A stretch of DNA of 64,000 nucleotides, taken from Oxyruncus cristatus (Eukaryota; Chordata; Aves; Passeriformes; Cotingidae). Position numbers and translations under genes: made by a program. Positions within the stretch are counted from its first letter, which is position 1. The number at the start of each line of letters is the position of its first letter. The notes beneath the pieces were generated by a model that had not been told where the DNA came from, searched no databases, and was given only the letters and a program-made list of their open reading frames with translations. Location of the stretch: the NCBI GenBank assembly GCA_013399855.1, contig VXAY01012532.1, positions 951,441 to 1,015,440 on the forward strand, in the 5' to 3' direction. This document shows, in pieces, positions 53,910-64,000 of the stretch.

Positions 53910-56900
53910 CCTCAGAAGAAATACAAGCTCAATAGATGTCAGCTATTGAAATTTCTGTAGTTCGGAAATCCTGTCATTCAGCCTGGAGGTGTTAAAGATC
54001 CAGATACACCAGACAACCAAATCTTTAAAAAATAGTGCTCACAGTTCTGAAGTCAATAAACATGATTTTCCACATTGACAAGGGAAACCCATTCCTCCTA
54101 CCCCCTACAAGCGAATTGCTTGCATGTTGGAAACAAAAATGAAAACAACTTCTGGCATTTTGGAAATTCAGAACTAAATACAAACTTTGTGCTTGGATCA
54201 GTTTTAACCCTCCAGAGATTTCAAGGGCAAGAAAAATCACAGTGTTTGCATCAGCCTCCATGGGCAAACTGAATACAAGACAGAAAAGCAGCAGTGGTTA
54301 TTGCTTCGTTTAACTCGATTTCTTAGGGAGGGCATTCTCCAGGATTCAGTGTCATTTATACATTGCTATGATGTGAGTTCAACTGAAATATCCAATTTTC
54401 ATTAGAAAATTCTTCCTAGCAGCAGTAGTAACAGCCAAGGGATTTAGTCTACCAAAATGAAATACCTAACAGTTTTGCTGGTCTAATTAAATTGACCTGT
54501 TCAGATAATGCCTTTTCATAAATTAAAGATTTCTGTATATGTAGGCATTTATCATTCGCTGAAGTATTGCTAAAAATATTTTTCTTTGTTTTTAAGGAAT
54601 TGATTACTAAAGAAGAGATAAGCTGTTCTAGAAAATCATACCTAGATTTAACATGGAGCATTTCAATTGCTATGTCTTAAAAACAGTCATAAGTCTTTTG
54701 ACTTCATGACTATTGTCTCTCATTCGTGCTTTCTTCCAATTTGTGTAAATCTAGAGAGATAAAAAAAGCAGCAAGCAGTGATATTAAAAAAGTACAATAT
54801 GACAGTTTTCCAACAGAAATGCTAATTTCCTTTCTGTGCTGAAACACCAGCAGCAAGTAATTACAGAAATAGTAAATGTTGAATTAGTCTATTCATTGCA
54901 CTATGTTCCAATTTTCCCCTGCTGTCCCATTTTCTTCTGTTCTTCCTACCTTCCATTTATTTCTCTGTTGTTGTTTATTTATACTTATTTTGAGATGACA
55001 GTCAAGAACTACACCAATTACAGTAGGATATTTGACAGTGGCACTGAGTAATTTCACAACCAATCAAAAATGGCAGAATACCTCTCTGGCCTTCTGTCTG
55101 TCAGGAACATAAACAACAAACAACTGTAGGAAAAAATATGGTCACCCACTGAGGAGGAATTATTTTGAAACTTAAGAAAAGTATTAAACTTCACTGCTGA
55201 TACTTGAATGTCACAATCCTGTTACTTTTATTTTAATCCATAACACTGCCTGTCTCTATCATGTCTATGACTGTTTTTTTCCCAACCCCCCTTGAAGAAA
55301 ACATTTTAAAATAAAATATTTTAGATTTTAGGGAGTCTTCTAGGATGACTATTATTGACTTTAATAGCTTGGAGCTGCAGCACAGAAATTTTACAAGGCA
55401 AAGTAAATTTTTCTTACAGCACTTTGGGTGATTTTCCAAGCCAGTAAAAAATAGGAGATTAACAGCACTGTGTGGTGCCATGTAAAATGCAAGAAAACAC
55501 TGTGCAATTTTTTCCAGAGAAATATAGTGAAGCCTGTAATTCCCAGATACAACACGCTAAGAGTTACAGTATGAGGCTGTCCCTAAGAACTCTAGCAATT
55601 ACAGGCACTACTGCAAGCTATGCAGGGTGGTTTGTGGGCTCAAGTTCAGTTCACTCAAAACAGATAAAACTTGAAAACATTTATTTATAAGTGAAATAAA
55701 GCTTCTCAGACTAGTGTGCTACTATAACAATCATTCGCTGACTGATGGCAGAGGCCAGACATTGGGAGAGAGGGTTTCTTAGTCTTCTCTTTAGGACTAC
55801 TGAAGTGAGAGGAGGAAAAAAAAATTAAAAGCCTCACTTGTAAATGATTTTTTTTAGGAGAATAGACAATGCTTTCTCTTCTAGAAGATCTGCCCATATA
55901 ATGGAAAACGAATTACAGCACATGCTCAAGGCATCACCTGGCACTGTCATTTTTGACAGACTCATTTTATCTGAAAGCTGGGAGCCTTATAATTTTAAAG
56001 CCTTTTAAAAAAATATGCTTTTCTTTGTGATATATAAATAAAATACCTAAGCAAGGAGTAAGGCTCAGATGTTGCAGTACCAAGCTGCTGTGCTACCAGG
56101 AGATTGGATAGGTCAACTAACATGTCACATTGACAGATAAATTCCACAAGTAATTTAAGCAGCTTAACAAGTTAAAGGTATGAAAAGCACATCATGCTAA
56201 AGCACTACAGTTCTAAACAGCTACATGTTCTTTCAAAAAAATAAAAGAAGCACAAACTTAAGCCCCAGATAACTGGCTATTTTCCAATTATTCTACTAGC
56301 TGAGTTACTAATCATGTTTTTCAACCACTAAATTATGCTGTCCTAATGTACTTTAAAGAAAATTGTAGCTTAGTGAGCTGTAACTTTTAGATATGAACAT
56401 ATAACATGATCCAATATAGGAGTTAGGAAATTCTTGTGACTTATGATATTAGGTAACAAGACTGTAAATTCATTAGCTATTCCTCTGGAGCTCTTAAGTT
56501 GGTCTGTTTTTTCCTGCATATACAGCAGCATGCCCAAGTCCAGCTGGCATTTCTTGTATCTTTTCCAGCATAAATGGTGCTATCATTCCATGTCATGCTG
56601 CTTTTACTAAGCATTAATACTGGTAACAGACTTGAGGGGGCAGAAAAGCTGGGGTTAAAATTAAGCCACTTCATTGGAATAAAAGTCAGGAAAGTAAAAT
56701 ATGTCTGAATTTGTGAACTTTATAGGTCTGACTTTACTGCTAGGGGGTTTTACATTGGAACTGCCTTTGGCTGGAACTTAGGAACTTAGCTCCTCTCCCT
56801 CCATCACCCCCCACTTTCACTGACAGAGAAAAATTTTTTATCTATATTAGCACCTACATGCACCCTTCACTTCATCATCCATCTCACATTTCTCTCCTGG

Positions 56901-58348
56901 AAAAGAGACACAGAGAACTGTTATCAACAGTTTTGTCTCAGCACCTATATTCAGAAACAGGTTTGTAAAAAGTTTGAACGTTTGGTTACACAGAGGTGGG
57001 GAAAAAAAGCCTCTCAAATGTCTCTCCTTTAACATCCAAAAACTAACTGAAGTAGGGTTTCTCTCTCATAAATTTACAGGCTGTGAGAAAATGATCGTGA
57101 GCCCAGGTAGAAAAATATAACAGAAGAATAAATCACAGTGGTACCTCAAGCTGGGAACGGGCTGAAACAACTAGGCCAAAGGCAGCAGCTCTAATCTGAA
57201 TCCCAAGGAAGTCTATGAAGATTTCCAGGAAGCATGTCAGTTACAGCAATCATGTATTTGCAATGGGAACTAATACCAGGACACTTCAGTATATCAGAAA
57301 TAAGACAAAATTCATTTAATGTGAACCACTGAGCAGATAGTAGACTGCAAAACTGATTAAGAAAAAGTGACCAACATGGAGACAAAAATCCATATTTTAC
57401 TGCCAAATCTCTTTGTTATCCATTTTCCTGCTGAATGTCTTTTCAGACTTTGTAGTGAAAGAACTAAGTGAAATAAATGCCAATTTTCAATAGAGCAAAG
57501 ATAAAGGAACTTTATTTTTCATGAATGAAATAACCACCTGAAAAATATTCTGCCATCTCTAATTACTTTGTCATTAACATGTTGCCTTGCCATATGTTTA
57601 TGAAGTCCTACAAGTCAACAGGACATCAGCACCATCTTTTCAGCTTATGCTGCTGTCAGTAGAATGGACATCAGCCCTATCTGTACATATTGCCATGAAT
57701 ATGAGAAGAAGCAACAGTAATAAAAGAAAAAAGTGCCAAGAGATGATAACAAACAAATGTGATGAGAATAGACTACAAGTACGGCACAGAGCAAGTATGG
57801 GTAAGCAAGTGTGTGTTGAGAAAAGAAAGGCATTTTATTGCCTATCACAGGGCAGCATTCAGTGTTCAAAGGTGTATACAGCTCTTCTCCTCCTTGCTAA
57901 TAAGACACATTCTTCCACAAACACAGCTCAGATGTTCAAGGCACAATTTACCTCACACGTATCTTGAATTTATATCCCTGGAGAAAAGCAAACAGTTCAA
58001 TTATACTATAAGGATATACATTCTTCATCACTTCATTCCAAATAATAATGACACTAATATTTAATCCTATACCTGCACTTTCATAATGAGGGAACAAAAT
58101 AAAAGAAATAAAAAATTAGTATTTGTACAGCCCTGGGATTTGGGGATTTTGTTATTTTGAAGAAAACTGTGAGACCTTGTTTCCCAGAACCACTGCAAGA
58201 CTTTCCGTAGTAGACCTCATATTTCACACACTCAGCAGTTCAGAAAATTAACTAGAGGAGTATTGGGGTAGGGTGTGTGTGTGGAAGAGAAAAAAAAGAA
58301 AGAAGGAAAAGAGATCTGTATTTTACTTGAGAAAACCCTTTTCTTACC

Positions 58349-58781
58349 GTTCTGATTCTGGCCAGGGCAGGATTAATTTTTGCAGTAGCCAGGAGGGGCA
58401 TGGTTACAACCCACAGGTTACTCTATACCACCTCATCTTATTTTCTGGGGATAGAGAAGGGATCCTTTCCAGGTCATGGAGCTTAGCAGCATGGTCAGAT
58501 ATGGTCAGGAGTTTCTGCCTGCTGAGCATTCGCATGTGAATTGTTCACCTCTCTTGTACAATTTGTTATAAATATTGTTGCTGATACTGTTTGTTTTCAT
58601 TGCTGTTTCCATTAAACTGTTATCTCTTATCTCTTATCTTTACCTTTTGTGTCTCCAATTCTCTTATCCATCCCACTGCAGCAGGAAGGAGGAGGGAGAG
58701 GACAGAGTGAGCAAGTGGCACATGGTCTTGAGTGTTTCAGAGGGAACACTAAATTGGCAAATACCATTCCTAAACCATGAC
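58349..58781 (+). mobile_element. Solo LTR of an avian endogenous retrovirus-type element, opposite orientation to that at 2.1 kb
   Basis: It starts GTTCTGATTCTGGCCAGGGC, followed by GGATTAATTTTTGCAGTAGCC and GGTTACTCTATACCACCTCA, strings I recognise from bird LTRs. It ends with a block ATCCATCCCACTGCAGCAGG, GAGTGAGCAAGTGGCACATGG and CCTAAACCATGAC. That end is the reverse complement counterpart of the first 100 bp of the LTR at 2128. No internal genes, no second LTR and no target-site duplication are visible. The length is about 430 bp. Confidence 0.7.
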
Positions 58782-60239
58782 TTCCCCACAGCAGTTCCAA
58801 TAAATTAGAACTTCTGTGTCAAAAATCTGCTAAGAAGAAACCAATATCTGACTTCCTCTTATTATTTTTAGATGCAAGATATAAAGATATCTGCCAGTAA
58901 AGCAAAGTAAATTAGTAAATTTTCCTGTATAACTTACTTGCAGTTCTATTCCAGAGGAAGGTATTCAGTGAGTGCATGTATTTGTCAACATCCCAGCAAT
59001 TTTAACTGTAACTGGAAATTGTAACAAAAAAAAGCCTTTCTAGGAGCTGGAACTGACAGGCAGTGGGAATATAACACCACCATCTTGACTTCCACTACAA
59101 GCTAAAAAATTGCCATCCAGGTAGCTTTTAATCAAACTCCGTATTTGACATTACATGATAACACTGACCACTTTTTAATGCTTTCTAAGTTTGTTGTCAC
59201 CTGTTACTCATACAGAAAACTTCTGTTCTAATTTCTCCCCCTTTTCCAAAACCAGATACTTTTAGCAGTAACGGTTCTGCTGAAATTAATTTTGAGCTGT
59301 TGTTTTCCACTGGATATCTACCCTGTGTAAAGGGACATTTTTTGCTTGAAGACTAGGCAACTCACAATCAAGGTCATAGAAAAAGCTTATTGCTAGGTGA
59401 CAAGCTGAAGAAGGTACTCAGACTGAGGCACAAGGACTGAAGAGCCATATAGAGGTGTATCAGTAGAGCACAGAAAGCAAATATGAACCTGCTAGGGTGA
59501 ACAATGAAAGCAAATTTAGAATAGATAAAAATGAAAGAGGATATTGGTTAGAAAAATGGGAATGAGAAAACATGAAATGAAAAGCAATTTTAAAACAGAA
59601 TTACTTGAGTGAATAAAATAGAAATTCATTTTCAGTTTCAAAATGTGCAAAAACCAAGGAGGGACTATCATTCTGCTATAACTATCATGTGGGGCTAGTT
59701 TAGCTGGAGCTACAAGCACATCTACACTCAAAAGGCAAGTAAATTTTACAGAAATAAAAAAGTCCAACTCTTCTGATTTTTTTTCAGAATAAGTTTTTAG
59801 TAGTTGAGTAGTTCTTTTCACATGCTCAAAGAGATGCTCCTAAAGAAGTGTAAATTCAAAGCATGAGTCATGTTTTTCACAAAGCATAGGTGGCACTCAG
59901 CCATAGGCTGGTACAACAAGCCTGAGTCAAACGCTAAATAACTTATTGAGTTAATATCATTACTTGTGATAAGGTTTTATCAACTCCTTACTGTGCATTA
60001 TAAAGTTCCTATGCTATCATAACTGTTTTCTTCCGGCACAGAGTTGGCAATACTCTAAGAATAGATAAAATGTCTCACAAAAACCCCCAATGTTGTCAAA
60101 ATCCCTAATTAAAAGGAATGACTGAAATAGTGTGAAACATGGGGCAATAAGCAATTTTCAGGCCAAAGCCTTCTTGTCCCTTTACCTAAACTACTCTAAG
60201 GGCCTGGGACCAGTTGCCAGGAGCTGCTGATAAACTCAC

Positions 60240-60361
60240 CGTCAGAGCCAGCAGTTTTCCATAGGTGAGATGGGCTGGGATGTGGTCGCTCTTGGATCTC
60301 AGTGACTCCACATACCAGTGCTCTGCTTCTGGCAGCCGGCTCATTCTCATATAGGCTTCTC
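60240..60361 (-). CDS. TMTC2: TMTC2 coding exon (fifth from the 3' end)
   Basis: This 122-nt exon starts after a CCCCCATAG acceptor and ends ACG before a GTGAGT donor. It enters with two bases of a split codon (GA, probably completing Gly) and then reads 40 codons to a phase-0 end. The peptide begins EAYMRMSRLPEAEHWY and ends HLTYGKLLALT. The AEHWY..S stretch is the second helix of one TPR, and PAHLTYGKLLALTG is helix A of the next. The frame is fixed by continuity with the next exon (LLALT joined to GRKSEAEKYF). A competing open frame through the same exon (starting RSLYENEP) does not join to the next exon and resembles nothing I know. The upstream exon is not visible in the remaining 3.6 kb. 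Confidence 0.93.
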
Positions 60362-63300
60362 CTATGGGGGAAACAAATGCTGGTGAGAATACTCAAAATT
60401 TCTCAAGGCTTCCATAATTTGTTATCTCATTTATAATCTTCTATGTTTTAAATGTGTAAATCTTGAAACAGATGAAGTGATTTGAATACTTGCAATGACA
60501 CACACACGTGCAAAAAAAAGCCTTAGAGATGCTTGAATGAGGAGATTGAGTTTAAGACCTAATTACAGCTGAAAGAGCATGGTTGAGATGAGACTCTTGC
60601 TGCAACAGAATTGCCAGAGAGAGTTCCAGGTGCTAAGTTTCAGTCAAAAGTCTCAAAGTAACAAATTTTATCACATCTACTGCAGAAAAGCTACTTCTTT
60701 TCCATCAGTCTACACTGCAAAGCATGGAACAGCAGGGAGAAGATGGAGAATATTTTCATTTGATCACAATAAATCAAGAACCTATTTTGTTTTAAAAACT
60801 AGGGAAGTTTAAGAAAACAGTCCTTAAACTATATTGGGGGGAGGGGCAAGACATTAAAAAAACCTAATCTCTGAATGTAGTTACATTAGGTCATCTGCCA
60901 CATTTTTTTTTTTTTATTTTATTTTAAAATTGCTAGTCTTAAGAAGTCACATACCAAATAACCAAAACTGGACATTTTCAAAGTGAAATCCTTTACTGTG
61001 AGAGATTGAGGTAGGCAAGTTTGAAGAACAACGGGTGAATGGGATGTCAGAAAGCCATATACAGTTATACAGATAATGGTAGTCAAAATTTTTGAGAAAG
61101 AGTTTAGCACACACAGAAAGATAATCTCTTTCTTCAAGAAGCAAACAACTAAATCTATCAAAGGTTAGAATCAGCAATATCAAACATGTACGCAATAGTG
61201 AAGAACAACAGCTTTCAGATTAATACTCTGCATTTAGACAGCTCTTTCAGAAGGGCTCTAGATATAAATGTGCCCTTGCCTAGGTCAATGACAGACTGAA
61301 AATGCCTACTGGAGATTCTTGTTTCCATCATCTCCCCAGCTGATCCATTTCAAATAAATGGCTAAGTATCTTCCCAAAATTATGAAGTTTATCAGGTGCT
61401 ACTAGTGGAGAATCAAGACTGGACTACAGCTGACCCAAGTAAAGGTCAGCGAAGTCTGCCTCCATGTGAATCACTGCCCCCAGTTATACACTGCATGTAA
61501 ATTAATAACTGTGAAGGCATCAGGGAGAGAGGAGGACCAATTTTCTTTACTCAAGCTTGAAGCCAATAACTACACCCCCTAAACTCGAAGAAAAAGATGC
61601 TCAAAGAAGTAAAATAAGGAACTAATATCTATCAAGTATTTACAGAGGCTATGGAGGACTTTCTTCATAGAGAAAATTGGACAAGGTCCAGTGAGGTTTG
61701 GTGGGGTTTTTTGTTTGTTTGTTTTGGGGGTTTTGTTTGGTTTTTGGTTTTTTTTGTTTGTTTGGGGTTTTTTTTGTTTTTGTTTGTTGGTTTGGGGTTT
61801 TTTGTGTTTCTTGTCTATTTTTGTCAGCCGACAATCTGGATCCCAGGCAAAATGTAGAATTCAAGTTTTGAGCTTCAGAAGTTAGGGTGCAGTGCATGCA
61901 AGATGACCAAGCCACAGCCCACAGGTAAAACGAGCATGATGTAGAGCCAGAAGTCACGTTGAGCCAAGGCTAAAGGAGGCCAACATGATATTTATGAACA
62001 AATAGAGGTTTTTTCCAAAAAGCGGTGCAAGCCTGTAAATACAGCAGACCAGGATTTCTAACTCAGGGATCTACAGAGCATTCTGTATTCATGCACTGGT
62101 CTTGGATATCTGATTACATACACAGAAGCACATTTTAGTCCCAGTACTCAAGTAATTCTGCTGCTGTTTAGGGCCAAACTAAAAGAACAATTCACAAAAA
62201 AAGCCCAAAACAAGCCAGGCCAAATTAAAACTAAAAAAAATCCAAACAGGTAAGAAACCCGAAAAGAACATGAACACCCCCAAAACCCATGATCACATTC
62301 AGTGATATTAACATCACATGCATTTTTTTCACTATGCCTGTACTCAAAAATAAGTGACATAACATTATACCCTATATGCACAAAATGAAGTCATGAAGTG
62401 TTGAAAGGATGGAAGAAGCCAGAAGTCAAGCTATATGCTCCCCTCAACTCCTCTCCCTAGCTGCAAGCTTTATGGCAGAATGTTTAATTATCTGATTGCA
62501 CACTATTTTTCCCAAAGGCCTCTGCTTCATTTAGCATACAGGAAATGAGGAATCCATATTGTCCTTTTCTTTAAATGGAAAATTCCAGCCTAACCTGTTA
62601 CAGCTTGGCAAAGTTTCAAGCAATTATCAACAAGATGCTCTAAAAAGTAATATAAGCAGCCAAAAGAGATGGAGCTATTATCTACTGGTACTAAAGGCTG
62701 AATGTACTGCCAAATTTCAATTAGATCCAAGGTTCTCATCTATTTTCCATGATGGATTCTGATATAGGAAGAGATTAAAATCTTCGGAGTACTGGCAAAT
62801 TCAATTTTTAATAGGCTTTAAGAGCTCAACTACTTTACAGGCTAGCCACTTTACAGGATATTCTGAGTGATGCACCTAGAAAAAAAGCTACAATATATCA
62901 ATCTAAACGTCAATCTGTAGAAAAAGAAACTGTATTCCCCTGAAGACTTTGCAGGGAATTCTCTATTGCCAATCATTTTTTTCTGAGGAGCCTATTTTCT
63001 GCCTATAAGCCCCGTATAATCAAGAATTGCTATATTATAAGTAATTAGAACATATCATTACTACAGAAGGAAGTACAGTTAGGGGGTTTATTATTAATTG
63101 CATCTTAAAAAATCTAAACACTGTGAATCATTTATATCTAAAAAGAAATCAAAGTAAGTTGAAAACTGCAAATGGCTCCTACCACTGCCATACTCAAAGA
63201 CCACAACAAAATCAAGCAATGGCTAACTGAACTGTTAAATCAATCAAGTGATTTTATACATTAGACTGATGCAATTTAATAACAGATATTTCAGCTTAAG

Positions 63301-64000
63301 ACAATTTTCCAACAATGTCAGAGAAAACATGTATGGATTGATTTCTGCCATTCAGGGTATATTTGTGCATCCGAGATTAAAATAAGAATAATAATATTTG
63401 CCATTTACGAACATGCATTTTTATAAACTTGCAACACAAATGAATTTAGCCATTAGAAAGATAACAGTGTTCATTAGCAGAAAACATGTAAACCAACAGC
63501 ACACATATAAGTAGGTTTCTATATTTAATTTAACAATTATTTATTTTTCAAAATCTTTCAAAATGCATGCTAAAGATCTGAAAGATCATATGCAGACACT
63601 TTATTAATGAAACTTGTCAGATCTATAAAGTTCAACAGAGGTAATGACAATAGAGAAAGAAATTCATGGCAGTGGAAACCCTAGGACATAAATTGACAGT
63701 TATTTCCTTTCCCTAATCTGTATCAACACACAGGCACACGCAGCATTGCCTGCACCATGAGTGGTGGTAATAAATTCAGTAGCAGACTGGAGTAAAATGG
63801 GACAAATCAGTAATTCAAAAGTGCTTCAATTTCTGAGGGGGTTAGTTCAGTTAATATTTTCTGAGTTTTATGAACCATTTCTTGGCTTATTCTACAAGAA
63901 AGAGCATAGATTATTAAACTGAAACTTTCATTTACTAATGTAGTGAAAGAAGAACATTAATACACAACTGAAACACTATTTAAAGAAGTGCACATGAAGT
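60362..64000 (-). other. TMTC2: TMTC2 intron, 3' part only
   Basis: Sequence upstream of the exon at 60240-60361 in the sense of the gene. It contains a T/G-rich tract (61697-61812) and AT-rich sequence. I looked for a TPR-coding exon ending in a phase-1 donor and found none, so the intron appears to run past the window edge. Confidence 0.7.
61697..61812 (+). repeat. T/G-rich low-complexity tract
   Basis: Alternating T runs, GTTTG units and runs of four to five G, with no A or C over most of it. It has the same strand and style as the tract at 52.9 kb. It explains the Phe/Val/Gly-rich open frames here, which are not genes. Confidence 0.85.

Larger units (their letters stand above)
46885..60239 (-). 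other. TMTC2: TMTC2 intron (13.4 kb)
   Basis: The intron lies between donor GTGAGT at 60239 and acceptor TTAAG at 46885. It holds CR1 fragments (47301-47596 and 53514-53575), a small duplication with one N (48513-48732), a T/G-rich tract (52873-52984), a short direct repeat (53833-53909) and an LTR (58349-58781). The rest is AT-rich and shows no recognisable gene. The longest open frame, 57587-57967 on the plus strand, has no family resemblance. Confidence 0.85.
6970..60361 (-). other. TMTC2: TMTC2 locus, 3' part (five coding exons)
   Basis: Joining the five minus-strand exons listed separately gives one open frame of 186 complete residues ending in a stop. All splice sites in the window are GT-AG, with exon phases that fit together. 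The translation is a run of TPR helices. TPR units lie roughly at residues 27-60, 61-94, 95-128 and 129-162 of this fragment, preceded by part of another, with a C-terminal tail at 163-186. The tail (SNLRKLWNIMEKQGLKTSKT) matches what I remember of vertebrate TMTC2, which is about 836 residues in human, so the window holds roughly the last fifth. TMTC1-4 are ER multi-pass proteins that add O-mannose to cadherins and protocadherins; TMTC2 is also reported to bind SERCA2B and calnexin. The TPR domain faces the ER lumen. The membrane domain and promoter are outside the window. Paralogues TMTC1, 3 and 4 are the alternatives, less likely given the tail. Confidence 0.93.

Noticed and set aside
57587..57967. 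126-codon plus-strand open frame
   Set aside because: No recognisable domain, no splice-linked neighbours and an intronic position; such a length arises by chance in 64 kb of AT-rich DNA read in six frames.
61651..61885. Hydrophobic Phe/Val/Leu-rich open frames that look like membrane proteins
   Set aside because: They are translations of the T/G-rich simple tract. The same applies to the frames at 52874-53104.
60362..64000. Search for the next upstream TMTC2 exon
   Set aside because: No minus-strand stretch with TPR pattern and a phase-1 donor was found; the exon is probably beyond the window.

Overview
This is vertebrate nuclear DNA from a bird. The bird assignment rests on several CR1 LINE fragments, including the typical 3' tail that ends in an ATTCTATG-type octamer, and on two LTRs of a family I know from bird genomes. 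The sequence is AT-rich, and its coding exons are short (64-122 nt internally) and separated by introns of 7-21 kb. I cannot tell the species.

The only gene I can support is the 3' end of TMTC2 (transmembrane O-mannosyltransferase targeting cadherins 2, an ER membrane protein with a TPR domain), on the minus strand. Five coding exons join in frame with consistent phases: 60240-60361, 46803-46884, 34787-34901, 27920-27983 and the terminal 6970-7149. They give the last 186 complete residues of the protein, about four and a half TPR repeats plus a short basic tail. All splice sites within the window are GT-AG. The rest of the gene, with its membrane domain and promoter, lies beyond position 64000.

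Layout by plus-strand coordinate: 1-4250 is intergenic DNA downstream of the gene, with an LTR at 2128-2648. 4240-6969 is the inferred 3' UTR, with proximal and distal poly(A) signals. 7150-27919 is a 20.8 kb intron with a CR1 tail and a G-quadruplex-like motif. 27984-34786 is a 6.8 kb intron. 34902-46802 is an 11.9 kb intron with a 5'-truncated CR1 and an assembly gap flanked by identical 1005-bp copies. 46885-60239 is a 13.4 kb intron with CR1 fragments, an LTR, a T/G-rich tract and a small duplication around a single N. 60362-64000 is the 3' part of another intron.

I found no convincing undescribed system. The clearest anomaly is the exact 1005-bp duplication abutting the N gap, which looks like an unmerged contig overlap rather than biology. 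A second, imperfect duplication at 48.5-48.7 kb, joined by one N, looks like two alleles placed side by side.
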